Below are positions 45,689-55,124 of a stretch of 64,000 bases of DNA, piece after piece. The number at the start of each line of letters is the position of its first letter. Positions within the stretch are counted from its first letter, which is position 1. A program made the position numbers and the translations under genes. Source of the DNA: Risungbinella massiliensis (lineage in GTDB: Bacteria > Bacillota > Bacilli > Thermoactinomycetales > Thermoactinomycetaceae). The notes under the pieces were generated by a model. That model ran no database searches. It was not told where the DNA came from and was given only the letters and a program-made list of their open reading frames with translations. The stretch lies in contig NZ_LN812102.1 in assembly GCF_000942395.1 (NCBI RefSeq), positions 1,991,516 to 2,055,515 of the forward strand, read 5' to 3'.

Positions 45689-46789
45689 TTAAACATTAAA
45701 GCGGAAATTCATCACGTCTCCATCGGCTACAACATACTCTTTTCCTTCTAGTCGTAAAAGCCCTTTTTCTCTCGCTTGGTTCAAAGAGCCGTTTTCCACT
45801 AGATCTTGATAACCAACGACCTCTGCTCGAATAAAACCACGTTCAAAATCGGTATGAATTACTCCAGCTGCTTGTGGTGCTTTCGTGCCTTCACGAATGG
45901 TCCATGCACGAACCTCTTTTTCGCCCGCTGTGAAATAGGTAATTAATCCAAGAAGTCGATATGCCGCTTGGATCAGGCGATCTAGTCCTGATTGCTCTAA
46001 TCCAAGTTCTTGGAGGAACATCTCTCTTTCTTCTCCTTCTAGCTCTGCAATCTCAGCCTCTACTTGAGCACTGATCGTTACAACACCTGAGCTTTCTAAT
46101 TCAGCAATTTTACGAACTGCTTGTACATAAGGATTTTCATTCGCAGTACCTACATCTCCTTCTGCTACGTTAGCAGCGTAGAGCATGTTCTTTAATGTAA
46201 GTAGGTTCAAACTTTTAATAGCAAGTTTTTCGTCTTTATCCAATTCCACTGTTCGAGCAGGCTTTCCCTCTTCTAATGCTGGCTTAATTTTTTCTAAAAT
46301 AGCATGTTCTTGTGCAGCTGCTTTGTCACCGCTTTTTTTCTGTTTCGCGAGGCGATCTATTCTCTTTTCTACTGTATCTAAGTCAGCAAGACACAACTCC
46401 AAGTTGATTGTCTCGATATCGCTAGCAGGATCTACTTTGCCCGAAACATGGGTGATATTCTCATCCTCAAAGCATCTTACTACATGAATAATTGCATCTA
46501 CTTCCCGAATATGAGAAAGAAACTTATTACCCAGCCCTTCTCCTTTACTTGCACCTTTTACAAGGCCTGCAATATCTACAAATTGAAATGAGGTAGGAAT
46601 TACCCGTTGTGGGGAGATCAGCTCTGCCAAACGAGTTAGACGCTCATCCGGTACATCTACTACACCTACATTCGGATCAATTGTACAAAACGGGTAGTTT
46701 GCCGATTCTGCACCAGCTTGTGTAATTGCATTGAACAGGGTCGATTTCCCAACGTTTGGAAGCCCTACTATTCCAGTTGTTAACGCCAT
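45689..46789 (-). CDS. ychF: Redox-regulated ATPase YchF (OLA1 family)
   Basis: 366 residues. P-loop [13 protein letters not shown], then [20 protein letters not shown] and a C-terminal TGS domain ([20 protein letters not shown] ... FIRAEV). YchF is an Obg-family protein that prefers ATP and binds ribosomes. ATG at 46789. Family and length clear. Confidence 0.97.
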   Translation of the reverse strand: MALTTGIVGLPNVGKSTLFNAITQAGAESANYPFCTIDPNVGVVDVPDERLTRLAELISPQRVIPTSFQFVDIAGLVKGASKGEGLGNKFLSHIREVDAIIHVVRCFEDENITHVSGKVDPASDIETINLELCLADLDTVEKRIDRLAKQKKSGDKAAAQEHAILEKIKPALEEGKPARTVELDKDEKLAIKSLNLLTLKNMLYAANVAEGDVGTANENPYVQAVRKIAELESSGVVTISAQVEAEIAELEGEEREMFLQELGLEQSGLDRLIQAAYRLLGLITYFTAGEKEVRAWTIREGTKAPQAAGVIHTDFERGFIRAEVVGYQDLVENGSLNQAREKGLLRLEGKEYVVADGDVMNFRFNV

Positions 46790-46931
46790 TTTCTTCTTCC
46801 TCTCCGACTCTATACAAATCTAGCTATACAATCCCAGATTTGTTGGAATGCTAAAAAATCATACTTCCGATTCCACTATCCAAAACTAACTAATCAGCTC
46901 CTAGATTTAGATAATACACAATGACATAAAA

Positions 46932-46972
46932 AAGAGGCAACCTGGCCTCCACCTACTACCAGGTTGCCTCTT
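46932..46972 (-). terminator. Terminator after the DUF951 gene
   Basis: AAGAGGCAACCTGG and CCAGGTTGCCTCTT form a 14-bp stem; on the minus strand TTTTTTATG follows. Confidence 0.8.
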
Positions 46973-46990
46973 ACATTCCATCATCGATTC

Positions 46991-47191
46991 TCAATCTGGA
47001 TCTGCAGCTATCAAGACTTTTTTCATCTTCTGCTCAAATCGAGCACGTGGTAGGAGAACGCTATGTTCACAACCAGTGCACTTGATTCGGATATCCATTC
47101 CCATCCGAACAATCTTCCAAGCATTGGTTCCGCAAGGATGAGACTTTTTCATCTCCACGACGTCTCCTAGAGAAAATGTCTTACGTAACAA
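46991..47191 (-). CDS. DUF951 family protein (YyzM-like)
   Basis: 66 residues: GDVVEMKKSHPCGTNAWKIV, DIRIKCTGCEHSVLLPR. This compact Cys-bearing family is conserved upstream of ychF in Bacillales; its function is unknown. The start is TTG at 47191 with only a weak ribosome site, so a different start is possible. Confidence 0.85.
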   Translation of the reverse strand: MLRKTFSLGDVVEMKKSHPCGTNAWKIVRMGMDIRIKCTGCEHSVLLPRARFEQKMKKVLIAADPD

Positions 47192-47248
47192 TGGAGATCA
47201 CACTCGCTTCCTTCTTTGCTTTCATTATAGAAATAGAAAATCTGGAAT

Positions 47249-47872
47249 TCAACCAGTCTGTTTTTGATCTATTTGATTCCGTAAATTTCTTAGCTCTTCT
47301 AATATATCCATACTCATCTTTTCTTGTATTTCCTTTTTCTTACCCGTATATTGCTTAGGTTCAATCATACTCCCAAAACGCACTTGAATCTTAGCAGGCC
47401 GAATCCACCAATTTCCTTCCCCTAGAGCCTTTATAGTTCCCTCAATATAAACTGGAATGACTGGTGTGTTTGTTCTAAGTGCAATAAACGCTGCTCCTTG
47501 TTTAATCTGCTCCAAAGATTCTTTATCCCGAATACCACCTTCTGGAAAAAGCCCTACTACTTTCTCTTGATCGAGATATTGAATAGCTTTACGTACTGCT
47601 TGAACATCTGCTTTGCTCCGATCTACTGGAAATGCCTCTAATTGGTTTAAAGCCCACCTAGTGATCGGGTTCTGAAATGATTCCGCTCTAGCCATAAAAT
47701 GAATCTTCCGTGGTAATATGGCCCCAATGTAAAAAGGATCTAAGTAACTAACATGATTGCCTACAACTAATAGCTTTCCTTCAGTCGGGAGGCTATCTAA
47801 TCCCTCTATATCGATTCGATGATAGAGAGTCAAGATAAAGCCGATGATCCTCTTCATAATTCGATAAAACAT
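47249..47872 (-). CDS. 1-acyl-sn-glycerol-3-phosphate acyltransferase (PlsC-like)
   Basis: 207 residues. The acyltransferase motifs are NHVSYLDP (HX4D) and FPEGGIRDKESL, plus VIPVYIEGT; an N-terminal hydrophobic stretch ties it to the membrane. It probably acylates lysophosphatidic acid in phospholipid synthesis. Start at 47872 with GGGGAGAGG; a frame running to 48040 would overlap the divergent yyaC promoter and is rejected. Confidence 0.88.
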   Translation of the reverse strand: MFYRIMKRIIGFILTLYHRIDIEGLDSLPTEGKLLVVGNHVSYLDPFYIGAILPRKIHFMARAESFQNPITRWALNQLEAFPVDRSKADVQAVRKAIQYLDQEKVVGLFPEGGIRDKESLEQIKQGAAFIALRTNTPVIPVYIEGTIKALGEGNWWIRPAKIQVRFGSMIEPKQYTGKKKEIQEKMSMDILEELRNLRNQIDQKQTG

Positions 47873-47999
47873 AACCTCTCCCCTCCCTTTTCCTATTTTA
47901 TCACGTTTGCTTTTATTAGATAAAAAACAAGTAGAGTAAATAGTATAAAAGTTAGTAGATTTCCGTATACTGGTACAGAGTAAAGGATGGTGATTGGTA

Positions 48000-48599
48000 A
48001 TGACCACTTCAAACTTTCGAGTGAGAGTACATGATTCCAATGCTAGAACACAAGTAGCGGACTATTTCCGTCAATTAATAAAGTATCAACCATCACAACA
48101 GAACATTGTCTTTATCTGTATCGGAACAGATCGGTCAACAGGTGATTCACTCGGCCCCTTAGTAGGAACATTTTTAGAGAGAGCTTTTCTTCCTAATGTA
48201 TATGTGTATGGTACTTTAGAGCAGCCTGTTCACGCACTAAATTTAAAAAATTATCTTCATACTATCTCCGAAGAACACGCAGACGCAAAAGTAGTAGCAA
48301 TAGATGCCTGCTTAGGGAAACCCAAAAGCATTGGATATATTGAACTAGGAGTAGGATCGATACGTCCGGGTGCTGGTGTAAACAAAGATCTACCCGCAGT
48401 AGGGGATTATCATATTACTGGTATAGTAAATGTCTCTGGATTTATGGAATATATGGTGTTACAAAACACTCGATTAAACGTAGTCATGAAAATGGCAGAG
48501 ACAATCTCCTATGCAATTCAAGATGTTTGTTTCGCAAATTCCCAATTCCCATCTCTATTACAAAAACCAAATCATTCATTTTTAAGTCAAAAAAGATGA
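48000..48599 (+). CDS. yyaC: YyaC family spore protease-like protein
   Basis: 199 residues. IVFICIGTDRSTGDSLGPLV, VYVYGTLEQPVHALNL and ACLGKPKSIGYIELGVGSI are typical of YyaC (DUF1256), related to the spore protease GPR and made during sporulation in Bacillus. It stands next to parB as in Bacillus subtilis. ATG at 48000 is preferred over TTG at 47994. Confidence 0.9.
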   Translation: MTTSNFRVRVHDSNARTQVADYFRQLIKYQPSQQNIVFICIGTDRSTGDSLGPLVGTFLERAFLPNVYVYGTLEQPVHALNLKNYLHTISEEHADAKVVAIDACLGKPKSIGYIELGVGSIRPGAGVNKDLPAVGDYHITGIVNVSGFMEYMVLQNTRLNVVMKMAETISYAIQDVCFANSQFPSLLQKPNHSFLSQKR

Positions 48600-48633
48600 T
48601 CCCCTCTCTAAGTGAGTCGGGATCATCTTTTTT
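48591..48633 (+). terminator. Terminator after yyaC
   Basis: GATGATCCC and GGGATCATC pair, followed by TTTTTT. The stem begins inside the end of the gene. Confidence 0.8.
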
Positions 48634-48654
48634 AGTAATTTTAAAGGAAGAATA

Positions 48655-48735
48655 CGCTCATAAGACTTGATCAGAATACTTTTATTCATTTCAACGTAAT
48701 TACCCTTTAGATCAAGATTCTCACATGTTTCTAAG
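48655..48735. repeat. Intergenic hairpin repeat, copy 2
   Basis: CTTGATC (48666-48672) and GATCAAG (48710-48716) pair around a 37-base loop. Sequence TGATCAGAA...TTTTAT and AGATCAxGATTCTC is shared with 34733-34812. It lies between the convergent yyaC and parB ends. Confidence 0.65.
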
Positions 48736-48747
48736 TTAGTACTTGAT

Positions 48748-49623
48748 TTAGTTGGAGATCAAGCGATCACCATGCATCATCTCGATCAGTCTTTCTAGTT
48801 CTCTTTCCGAGTAATACTCGATTTCGATTCTGCCTTTCTTACGTCCCTGCTTGATTTTAACTGGAGTGCTCAATACTTCTTGTAACATATCTTCATACCG
48901 TTTAAACACTGGTGAGGTAGGTAACTTTTTAGCTGGTGTATTTTTTTTACTCTCGTTTATTTGCTGTACTAATTCTTCCAATTGACGAACACTTAACCCA
49001 TCTTTTAACGCACGCTCAGCTAATTTTCTCTGAATATCCTTCTCTTTGATACTCAATAGAGCCATTGCATGTCCCTTTGTTAATGTTCCACGTGAAACAT
49101 ACTCCTGTAAGTTTGTTGGAAGTTCTAGAAGACGTAGTATGTTGGTGACTAAGGGACGACTAATCCCTAATCGTTCAGCCAATTGCTGCTGAGTATAGCC
49201 TAGTTCTTCAATCAGTTTCTCATATGCAACTGCAATCTCGATTGGATTGAGATCTTCCCGTTGTAAATTTTCAATGAGAGCAATCTCCATCATTTGTTTA
49301 TCCGAATACTCTTTCACGACAGCCGGAATAGTAGAAAGACCTGCATTCTTCGCTGCTTTGACTCGACGTTCGCCTGCTACAATCTGATAGCCTTTAATGC
49401 TCTTTCGTACTACGATCGGCTGGATAATACCATGTTCCCTTACCGAATCGGTTAACTCTTTTAGAGCCTCTTCATCAAAGTGCCGCCTTGGTTGATATGG
49501 ATTGGATCTAAGTTCATCAACGGAAACCTCTTTTATGGCTTCATCTAATACTTCCTCTTTATCTTCTTCTACTAAGGAGCTTTGAAAAAGAGACCCTAAT
49601 CCTTTTCCTAATCCTTTACTCAC
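48748..49623 (-). CDS. parB: Chromosome-partition protein ParB (Spo0J)
   Basis: 291 residues. MSKGLGKGLGSLF, then the CTP-binding fold with NPYQPRRHF, ENLQREDLNPIEIA and GERRVKAA, a helix-turn-helix (TQQQLAERLGISRPLVTNIL) and a C-terminal dimer domain. It loads on parS and slides with CTP. GTG start at 49623 overlaps the end of parA. It contains a parS site at 49084-49099, as in Bacillus subtilis spo0J. Confidence 0.97.
   Translation of the reverse strand: MSKGLGKGLGSLFQSSLVEEDKEEVLDEAIKEVSVDELRSNPYQPRRHFDEEALKELTDSVREHGIIQPIVVRKSIKGYQIVAGERRVKAAKNAGLSTIPAVVKEYSDKQMMEIALIENLQREDLNPIEIAVAYEKLIEELGYTQQQLAERLGISRPLVTNILRLLELPTNLQEYVSRGTLTKGHAMALLSIKEKDIQRKLAERALKDGLSVRQLEELVQQINESKKNTPAKKLPTSPVFKRYEDMLQEVLSTPVKIKQGRKKGRIEIEYYSERELERLIEMMHGDRLISN
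49084..49099. promoter_or_regulatory. parS site inside parB
   Basis: TGTTCCACGTGAAACA, one base from the consensus TGTTTCACGTGAAACA and identical to the site inside spo0J of Bacillus subtilis. Confidence 0.9.
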
Positions 49624-52005
49624 TCTGAATCACCTCTTCTGCTAATTGCAGATAGCACTCTGCTCCTTTTGATCTCTCATCATACAACAATATTGGTTTA
49701 CCGTGACTAGGTGCTTCACTAAGTCGAACATTACGAGGAATAACTGTTCGATATACTTTTTGTTTGAAATGCTTTTGTACCTCTTCCATAACCTGAGTGG
49801 ACAGATTGGTACGACGATCAAACATGGTTAATAAAACGCCTTCAATTTCGAGATGCTTGTTTAGGTGTTTTTGAACCATCCGTATCGTATTAAGCAGTTG
49901 ACTTAATCCTTCCAGAGCATAAAATTCACACTGAATTGGAATCAAAACGGATTGGGCTGCAGTTAAAGCATTTAGTGTGATTAACCCTAACGATGGAGGA
50001 CAGTCTACTAACACATAGTCAAACAAACTCTGTACTCTATTTAGGGCTTCTTTTAAACGAAGCTCTCGTAAAATAGCTTGACTCAGTTCGATTTCTGCAC
50101 CTGCCAATTCAATTGTAGCCGGCAACACCCATAAATTTTCAATACCAGTATCCACAATTACTTCTTCTGCAGAGGTTTCGTTAATCAACACATCATAGAT
50201 ACATTGATCGAGCTTTGCTTTATTAATGCCTAATCCACTTGTGGTATTTCCTTGCGGATCAACATCTACTAGTAAAACCTTTTTACCAGCTGAAGCCAAA
50301 CTAGCTGCCAAATTTACCGATGTGGTAGTTTTGTAGGGTAGAAACTAGGCGCTAGAATTCTTCTAGATTCCTAGAAACCCCCTCCGAACCATACGTACAC
50401 CTTTCAATGTATATGGCTCTCCAGTTGCCTTTCCCCATAGCGAGATAGGATGTAGCGATATTTTTGTTTGATCTTTTTCACCGAAACTTTCTCTTTTTTT
50501 GCTAGTGTAAGAAGTAGGCTTTGATAATGGTAGTAATGGAATTTATGTAAAACAGTACGACTATTATCAGCCAACTCGAATTTCTGCCTTATTTGCCTCT
50601 CTTCTCTCTGAAACAAATTCCATATCTCCGTGGGAGTGAAATGAAGACGATTTGGTAGATGAATCGGTCTTCCTCTTTGTTGAAATGGTTGGATCATTTT
50701 GGCCAAACTACTAGGTGGAATCAATAAAAATAACCGATTACGATTCGTTTCCCAACACCAATCAAATTCAAAAAAAGACCCTCTACTTTTTGGGCTAACT
50801 TCTTGTTTCCATCTCATTTCCTCTCCCCAAAGGAACCTACATTCATCCTTCTCGCTTTGTATAAATGGTTCGTTGATAAGGATGAACAAATGATTTCCCA
50901 TTATAAATGCTGTTTGGACTCGATTAGAAAACTTGTTTTGAAGAAAAGAGAGAATCTCACGATAATAGAGATTTCCGATCTTTTCGGTCATCCGGCCTGA
51001 TTGAAAGACCTCTTGTATCAATCTCCACCATCTTCCATCTTCTATTTTTTGAGTTATTACTCTTTGTATAGGAGAAAGGGGAAGTTGTAGATGATAGAAC
51101 CAGTCAGATGGTCGAAAGGATCGGCGAAATGTTTGAACGGACTGAGAGAAGTTGTTGTAAATCATTTCAGGAATTTGTTTCGATTCGGGATAAATAGATT
51201 CTAATATCTTAGCTAACACTACCTCCAACATCTGTTGGAATTGTCTACCTTCGCTTGTTTTAAGTATCTCTTTCGGTCGATATTTTTCAGTCTCTAACAA
51301 CTTACACATAGCAACAATTTCATCTTGTCCTAACTTAGAATCATTTGCTTGGCTATGGTAGATAAAAGATTGAAAGAGATTTCGATATATTCGTCGAAAG
51401 CGAAACTCAGGAGAATTCCTTGCCTTTTTCGCAAGCACAGAGAAGAGCTGTTCGGCACTCTGCATTTCGCATACCTCCTGTTTCCTCTGTGGACAACCTG
51501 CCTTCCTTCGCTATGTAATCGGCTCTCCCGATCTCCAACTACTATGAAGGCTCCGTGATCCTATTGGACTTAAGCCAACTTAGACCATCTCCGTTTCTAT
51601 TTGTACATAGACGAAACGACTTAGGTTTCCCGTTTGTCCCTTACACGTTCTTGTGCTGGAGAAAGGGAGAGAGTCTCGTTGTCATGGGTACAACAACAAT
51701 AACCTTTCTCAAGTGTGTATCAACTAGCTTTCACACCTCCAGGCGGTTCAGCAAAGAGACTAGGATTCAAGCAATCAAGCCTTAACCATATCGTTCATTG
51801 GTCTCGCCGTTCCCTGCAGATTGCTAGTTACTCCGCACAAACGGCTTTTCTGATATGCTATGTTCCCTTGCGATGTTTCCATCTCAGGTAAATCAGATGA
51901 CCATCAAGATCCCTCTCATCTTGAGCCTATGGCACTACATACAAATACTTACGGACGCACACCCACTCCGCCTTTTTGGTTGGCAATGGCAATAATCTTT
52001 CCCAT
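49616..52005 (-). CDS. parA: ParA (Soj) partition ATPase, split by a group II intron
   Basis: Exon 1 (51961-52005) codes for MGKIIAIANQKGGVG. Exon 2 (49616-50332) begins KTTTSVNLAASLA and runs to the stop. Joined they give a 253-residue ParA, the exact length of Bacillus subtilis Soj, with an intact deviant Walker A KGGVGKTTT, LVDVDPQGN and the Walker B region VLVDCPPSLG. The junction falls between Gly and Lys of the P-loop. The gap is a 1628-base group II intron (50333-51960), so functional ParA needs splicing. Without it, exon 2 alone can start only after the P-loop. It forms an operon with parB. ParA also inhibits DnaA in Bacillus, so splicing efficiency could matter for replication. Confidence 0.93.
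50333..51960 (-). mobile_element. Group II intron in parA
   Basis: The minus-strand 5' end is GTGCGTCCGT, fitting the GUGYG consensus, and the 3' end is CCCTAC (AY). Domain V at 50386-50419 is 34 bases long: GAGCCATAT, a stem, a GAAA tetraloop and ACGTATGGTTC. Domain VI is at about 50341-50385. The ORF at 50404-51465 lies in domain IV and its last codons run into domain V. Removal restores the ParA frame exactly. Structural subclass not assigned. Confidence 0.92.
50404..51465 (-). CDS. Degenerate intron-encoded maturase (reverse transcriptase inactive)
   Basis: 353 residues, shorter than usual (about 420-600). The start SAEQLFSVLAKKARNSPEF resembles the RT-0 region of group II intron proteins. 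The middle follows the RT layout but lost its signatures: where YADD is expected there is IMGNHLFILI, and the GFRPxRS segment is unrecognisable. The end has the maturase hallmark TLAKKEKVSVKKIKQKY. So it probably binds and helps splice the intron RNA but cannot reverse transcribe. AGGAGGT precedes the ATG at 51465. The stop is inside domain V, an unusual overlap. No endonuclease domain is visible. Confidence 0.75.
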   Translation of the reverse strand: MQSAEQLFSVLAKKARNSPEFRFRRIYRNLFQSFIYHSQANDSKLGQDEIVAMCKLLETEKYRPKEILKTSEGRQFQQMLEVVLAKILESIYPESKQIPEMIYNNFSQSVQTFRRSFRPSDWFYHLQLPLSPIQRVITQKIEDGRWWRLIQEVFQSGRMTEKIGNLYYREILSFLQNKFSNRVQTAFIMGNHLFILINEPFIQSEKDECRFLWGEEMRWKQEVSPKSRGSFFEFDWCWETNRNRLFLLIPPSSLAKMIQPFQQRGRPIHLPNRLHFTPTEIWNLFQREERQIRQKFELADNSRTVLHKFHYYHYQSLLLTLAKKEKVSVKKIKQKYRYILSRYGERQLESHIH

Positions 52006-52098
52006 TTTCCCACCCCACGTTTAAATTACCTCTTAATTTCAATACATCAGAACCTTGTTAGGAGTCTAGTATCATTCTATTGAAAGAATATTTTTCTA

Positions 52099-52944
52099 TC
52101 AATCCTTTCTCTGTTCCTTTTTTGTAATACGAATTACTACCTCAACACAATCGTCCAATTCTCGTTCTGCAGCTGTTACTTCCATCCCTGTTTGCTTTAC
52201 CATATCAATCGATTGGCGAATTGTATTCATTGCAATCCGAAAGTCACGCGAAACCGCTTTACGTTGTTGTTTGGTTAGAGAATTTTCTTCTGCCAATTCT
52301 TCTTCCTGTAGCAAAAACTTCTTTACCCTTTCCTCGGTCTGCTTCACATTTAAGTCTTTTGTAAGTATCTCTTCTAAAATAAAAAGTTGTTGTTCTTCTT
52401 TTAAAATGAGTAGTGCTCTTGCATGGCGCTCTGATATCGCTCGTTTCTGTAATGCTTCTTGAATCACAATCGGGAGTTGCAATAGCCGTAGCTTGTTAGC
52501 TATGGTTGATTGCCCCTTTCCCAATCTTTTGGCCAATCCTTCCTGAGTTAATGATTGTAATTCAATTAATTTTTGATATGCATGTGCCTCTTCAATCGAA
52601 GTAAGCCCTTCACGTTGTAGATTTTCAATTAATGCAGCTGTAGAAGCTTCTTCATCACTCAGCTCTCTAACAATTGCAGGAATCTCTATCAAGTTAAGCA
52701 ACTTTACTGCTCTTAATCGCCTTTCCCCTGCAATTAATTCATATCTTTTGCCAACTGTTCGTACAATGATTGGTTGTATTACACCATGAGTAGAAATTGT
52801 TTGACACAACTCTTCTAATTTATCGTCTTCAAAAATTGTACGAGGTTGGTATGGGCTCGGGTCTACATCGGAAACTGGGATATTTCGAACTTGTTCTAAA
52901 TTCTTTTCAGCAATCCCAAACCAACGCCCCAGTGAATCTCTCAT
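52099..52944 (-). CDS. noc: Nucleoid occlusion protein Noc
   Basis: 281 residues, ParB family. The N-terminus MRDSLGRWFG forms the short amphipathic membrane helix known from Noc. ENLQREGLTSIEEAHAYQK and the helix-turn-helix TQEGLAKRLGKGQSTIANKL follow. It blocks division over the nucleoid while bound to sites such as 6665 and 57155. Located between parA and rsmG as in Bacillus subtilis, but separated from rsmG by the ParM module. Confidence 0.93.
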   Translation of the reverse strand: MRDSLGRWFGIAEKNLEQVRNIPVSDVDPSPYQPRTIFEDDKLEELCQTISTHGVIQPIIVRTVGKRYELIAGERRLRAVKLLNLIEIPAIVRELSDEEASTAALIENLQREGLTSIEEAHAYQKLIELQSLTQEGLAKRLGKGQSTIANKLRLLQLPIVIQEALQKRAISERHARALLILKEEQQLFILEEILTKDLNVKQTEERVKKFLLQEEELAEENSLTKQQRKAVSRDFRIAMNTIRQSIDMVKQTGMEVTAAERELDDCVEVVIRITKKEQRKD

Positions 52945-53717
52945 CAGTTAATCACCCACACTTTCTCTTGCCAGATGATAATACAAATGCGACTTGCTAA
53001 AATCGCCTCTTCAGTTTGGTCACTGATTTACATAGAAACACGTTAGTCTTTAGCTGATTGAAAGCTTTAAGACGAAACCAAAAATCAGAAAATTCCCCTG
53101 AGATGATGCGACTTTATGATTAGTGAACTGGAGGAGGCCTTTTGAACATATAGAACATGTAGACACCGTGTTATCTTATAAACCTTTTCTACTTATCCAA
53201 CACTTTCACTTGTCTACGATGTTTCCCAGTAAATAAAAGTTCTACACCAATCTCCATAATGATTTCAATTAAATGTACATAGATCCGAGTCTCTTTAGAA
53301 AGACATATTACACTAGCCCTCCAATACAACACACAAGAATAATCGAATCTACAACACAGTTATATTTCGCTAAAAAAAACAGAGTCCCCTTCTAATTTAA
53401 GGAAACTATGGTCATTAATTGGATGTTTCACGTGAAACATCTGTATTTTAACAACGTTTACACTAATTTAATTGAATGAACCGATTTATCTCAAAAAAGA
53501 TAAGATCATATGATCCTATCTTCACTTTCAAAGTTTCATTAATATTTATTATTATCCAACAAGAAATGAAAACTATATTAAATAAAATTAATACAAGACT
53601 CAATTTGCAGAAAATAATTAGTAAATCATTATTTCTCTTATTGACCCTTCTCTACTGCTATTGATAGAATCTTTGAGAGAAGAGCCTTATTTTTGAAAAC
53701 GGCTTAGGAGGTTCAAA
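52945..53717. other. 773-base intergenic region between noc and the ParM-like gene
   Basis: Very AT-rich. Apart from the parS site at 53424-53439 I see nothing definite. A 62-codon frame at 53476-53664 is low-complexity (Ile, Lys, Leu) without a ribosome site. The region must hold the divergent promoters of noc and the ParM-like gene. Confidence 0.4.
53424..53439. promoter_or_regulatory. parS site, perfect consensus
   Basis: TGTTTCACGTGAAACA, the ParB consensus. It is extended to an 18-base palindrome by flanking A and T (53423-53440). Confidence 0.95.
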
Positions 53718-54935
53718 ATGACTAATCCAGTTTACATAGGAAATGACCAAGGTTACTACGGTACAAAAGTAGTAAGCCGTGCAAATGGAAAGTTTTATAA
53801 AATGTTTATCCGAAACATGGTAGTACCAAATCGTGTGGGGGAAATTACATATAATAACGATCCTCACAACATTATGTACCGTGAACTTGATGGTGACCGG
53901 GAATGGTTCTGCGGGAAATTAGCTGTAGAACAATCTGGAGACGATGAGTTATTCGATTCTCACAAACGTCGTCTTTTTAGTCCAACTTGGTTCCGTGAGG
54001 AAGAATACCTCATTATGTTCCGTGTTAGCACTGGTTTAATGTTACAAGGAAATAGTGAACCTATTGTCTCGATCGCACTCCCTACTGATAGCTACATTGA
54101 CTATAAGGATGAACTCAAACGTCGCATTATTGGTAAACATAGTTTTGAAGTAAAACAAGGTAATTTACCTTGGCGTAAGATCGAATTCGAAATTAAAAAG
54201 GACAACCTCTATGTAATCAGTCAACCTATGGCTACTTTGTTCCATATTGCATTAGACCGTGATGGCAAGCTATTAAACGAAGACCTCTTTATTCAAAAAG
54301 TTAGTATCAATGATTTAGGCTTTGGCACTTCTGATATTGAGACGCTTCACGGTGAAACCATTATCAAGCGTCAAAGTTTCACCTCTCGTCACGCTATGCT
54401 CAATGTATATCAACTTCTCTCCAAGCGGTTACTTGAGTTTACTCGTTCCCAAGACCCAGAGAATAACGGAAAAGAGTATCCAATCTGGAGCCTTCCTCGC
54501 ATCGTGAATTCTGGTGAGATCAGCTTTAAAGGAAAGCAACATGATATAAGCAGTGTGGTACAAGAATGTATCAAAGAAGTCGGTGAGTCGCTAGTCGAAG
54601 AGGTTTGGAACCGTCTGGATTACGGTGATGACATTACTTACATCATCTTGACTGGTGGAGCTTCCATTCCATTTAAACCATTCTACCGTGAGAAATTTGG
54701 AGAGAAATTAATCTTTGCAGAAGACTATGGAATTGAAGCGCAATTTGCAAATGGATTTGGACTTTGTAAATTCTCACAATCAAAATCCAAAGCTACTCCA
54801 GTGAAAGATATGCTTGAAGCAGCAGCTACCATTCAGCAGGAGTTCTCCGTTCCAGATGGTTTGGGAGCAGAGCCTGTAACAAGCAGAAAAAATTCTTCTT
54901 CTCTTCCACAACAACCTGCGAAACTAAAGAAATAA
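53718..54935 (+). CDS. ParM-like actin-family ATPase
   Basis: 405 residues of the actin/Hsp70 fold. The phosphate-1 loop is NDQGYYGTKV (9-18), phosphate-2 DLGFGTSD (199-206) and the adenosine motif ILTGGAS (309-315). Homologues (ParM, AlfA, Alp types) form filaments that push plasmids apart. The C-terminal tail is disordered. AGGAGG lies upstream of the ATG. It is followed by a strong terminator and then the 673-residue gene. No ParR-type adaptor is directly adjacent. Finding an actin of this type between noc and rsmG on a chromosome is unexpected. ParM-type assignment is good; its cargo is unknown. Confidence 0.85.
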   Translation: MTNPVYIGNDQGYYGTKVVSRANGKFYKMFIRNMVVPNRVGEITYNNDPHNIMYRELDGDREWFCGKLAVEQSGDDELFDSHKRRLFSPTWFREEEYLIMFRVSTGLMLQGNSEPIVSIALPTDSYIDYKDELKRRIIGKHSFEVKQGNLPWRKIEFEIKKDNLYVISQPMATLFHIALDRDGKLLNEDLFIQKVSINDLGFGTSDIETLHGETIIKRQSFTSRHAMLNVYQLLSKRLLEFTRSQDPENNGKEYPIWSLPRIVNSGEISFKGKQHDISSVVQECIKEVGESLVEEVWNRLDYGDDITYIILTGGASIPFKPFYREKFGEKLIFAEDYGIEAQFANGFGLCKFSQSKSKATPVKDMLEAAATIQQEFSVPDGLGAEPVTSRKNSSSLPQQPAKLKK

Positions 54936-54955
54936 TCACTCATCCAAGTTTGGCG

Positions 54956-54989
54956 AGTCCCCCAGGTTTGATCGGGGGGCTTCTTTTTT
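54956..54989 (+). terminator. Terminator after the ParM-like gene
   Basis: AGTCCCCC and GGGGGGCTT pair around the loop AGGTTTGATC, followed by CTTTTTT. Confidence 0.85.
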
Positions 54990-55124
54990 ACAAAAAAACA
55001 AAACCTAATGCGCTTCCCTTATGATTCCTTCTCCTAAGGGTGGAGTTTCCTTTCGAAAAGAGGGATAATATAGAAAGGATCAAACTAGGAGCGAATTGCA
55101 AAATTAGCGAAGGAGGGGAAGATT

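Noticed and set aside
49616-50311. Shortened ParA starting at MAASLASAG as a P-loop-less homologue
   Set aside because: The missing N-terminus is found at 51961-52005 and joins in frame once the group II intron is removed.
29776-53410. Shared CAGAGTCCC...TCTAATT stretch at about 29782 and 53383 as a repeat element
   Set aside because: Similarity is limited to about 20 bases with no pairing or shared flanks; likely chance.
53476-53664. 62-codon AT-rich frame after parS
   Set aside because: Low-complexity Ile/Lys/Leu composition and no ribosome site.
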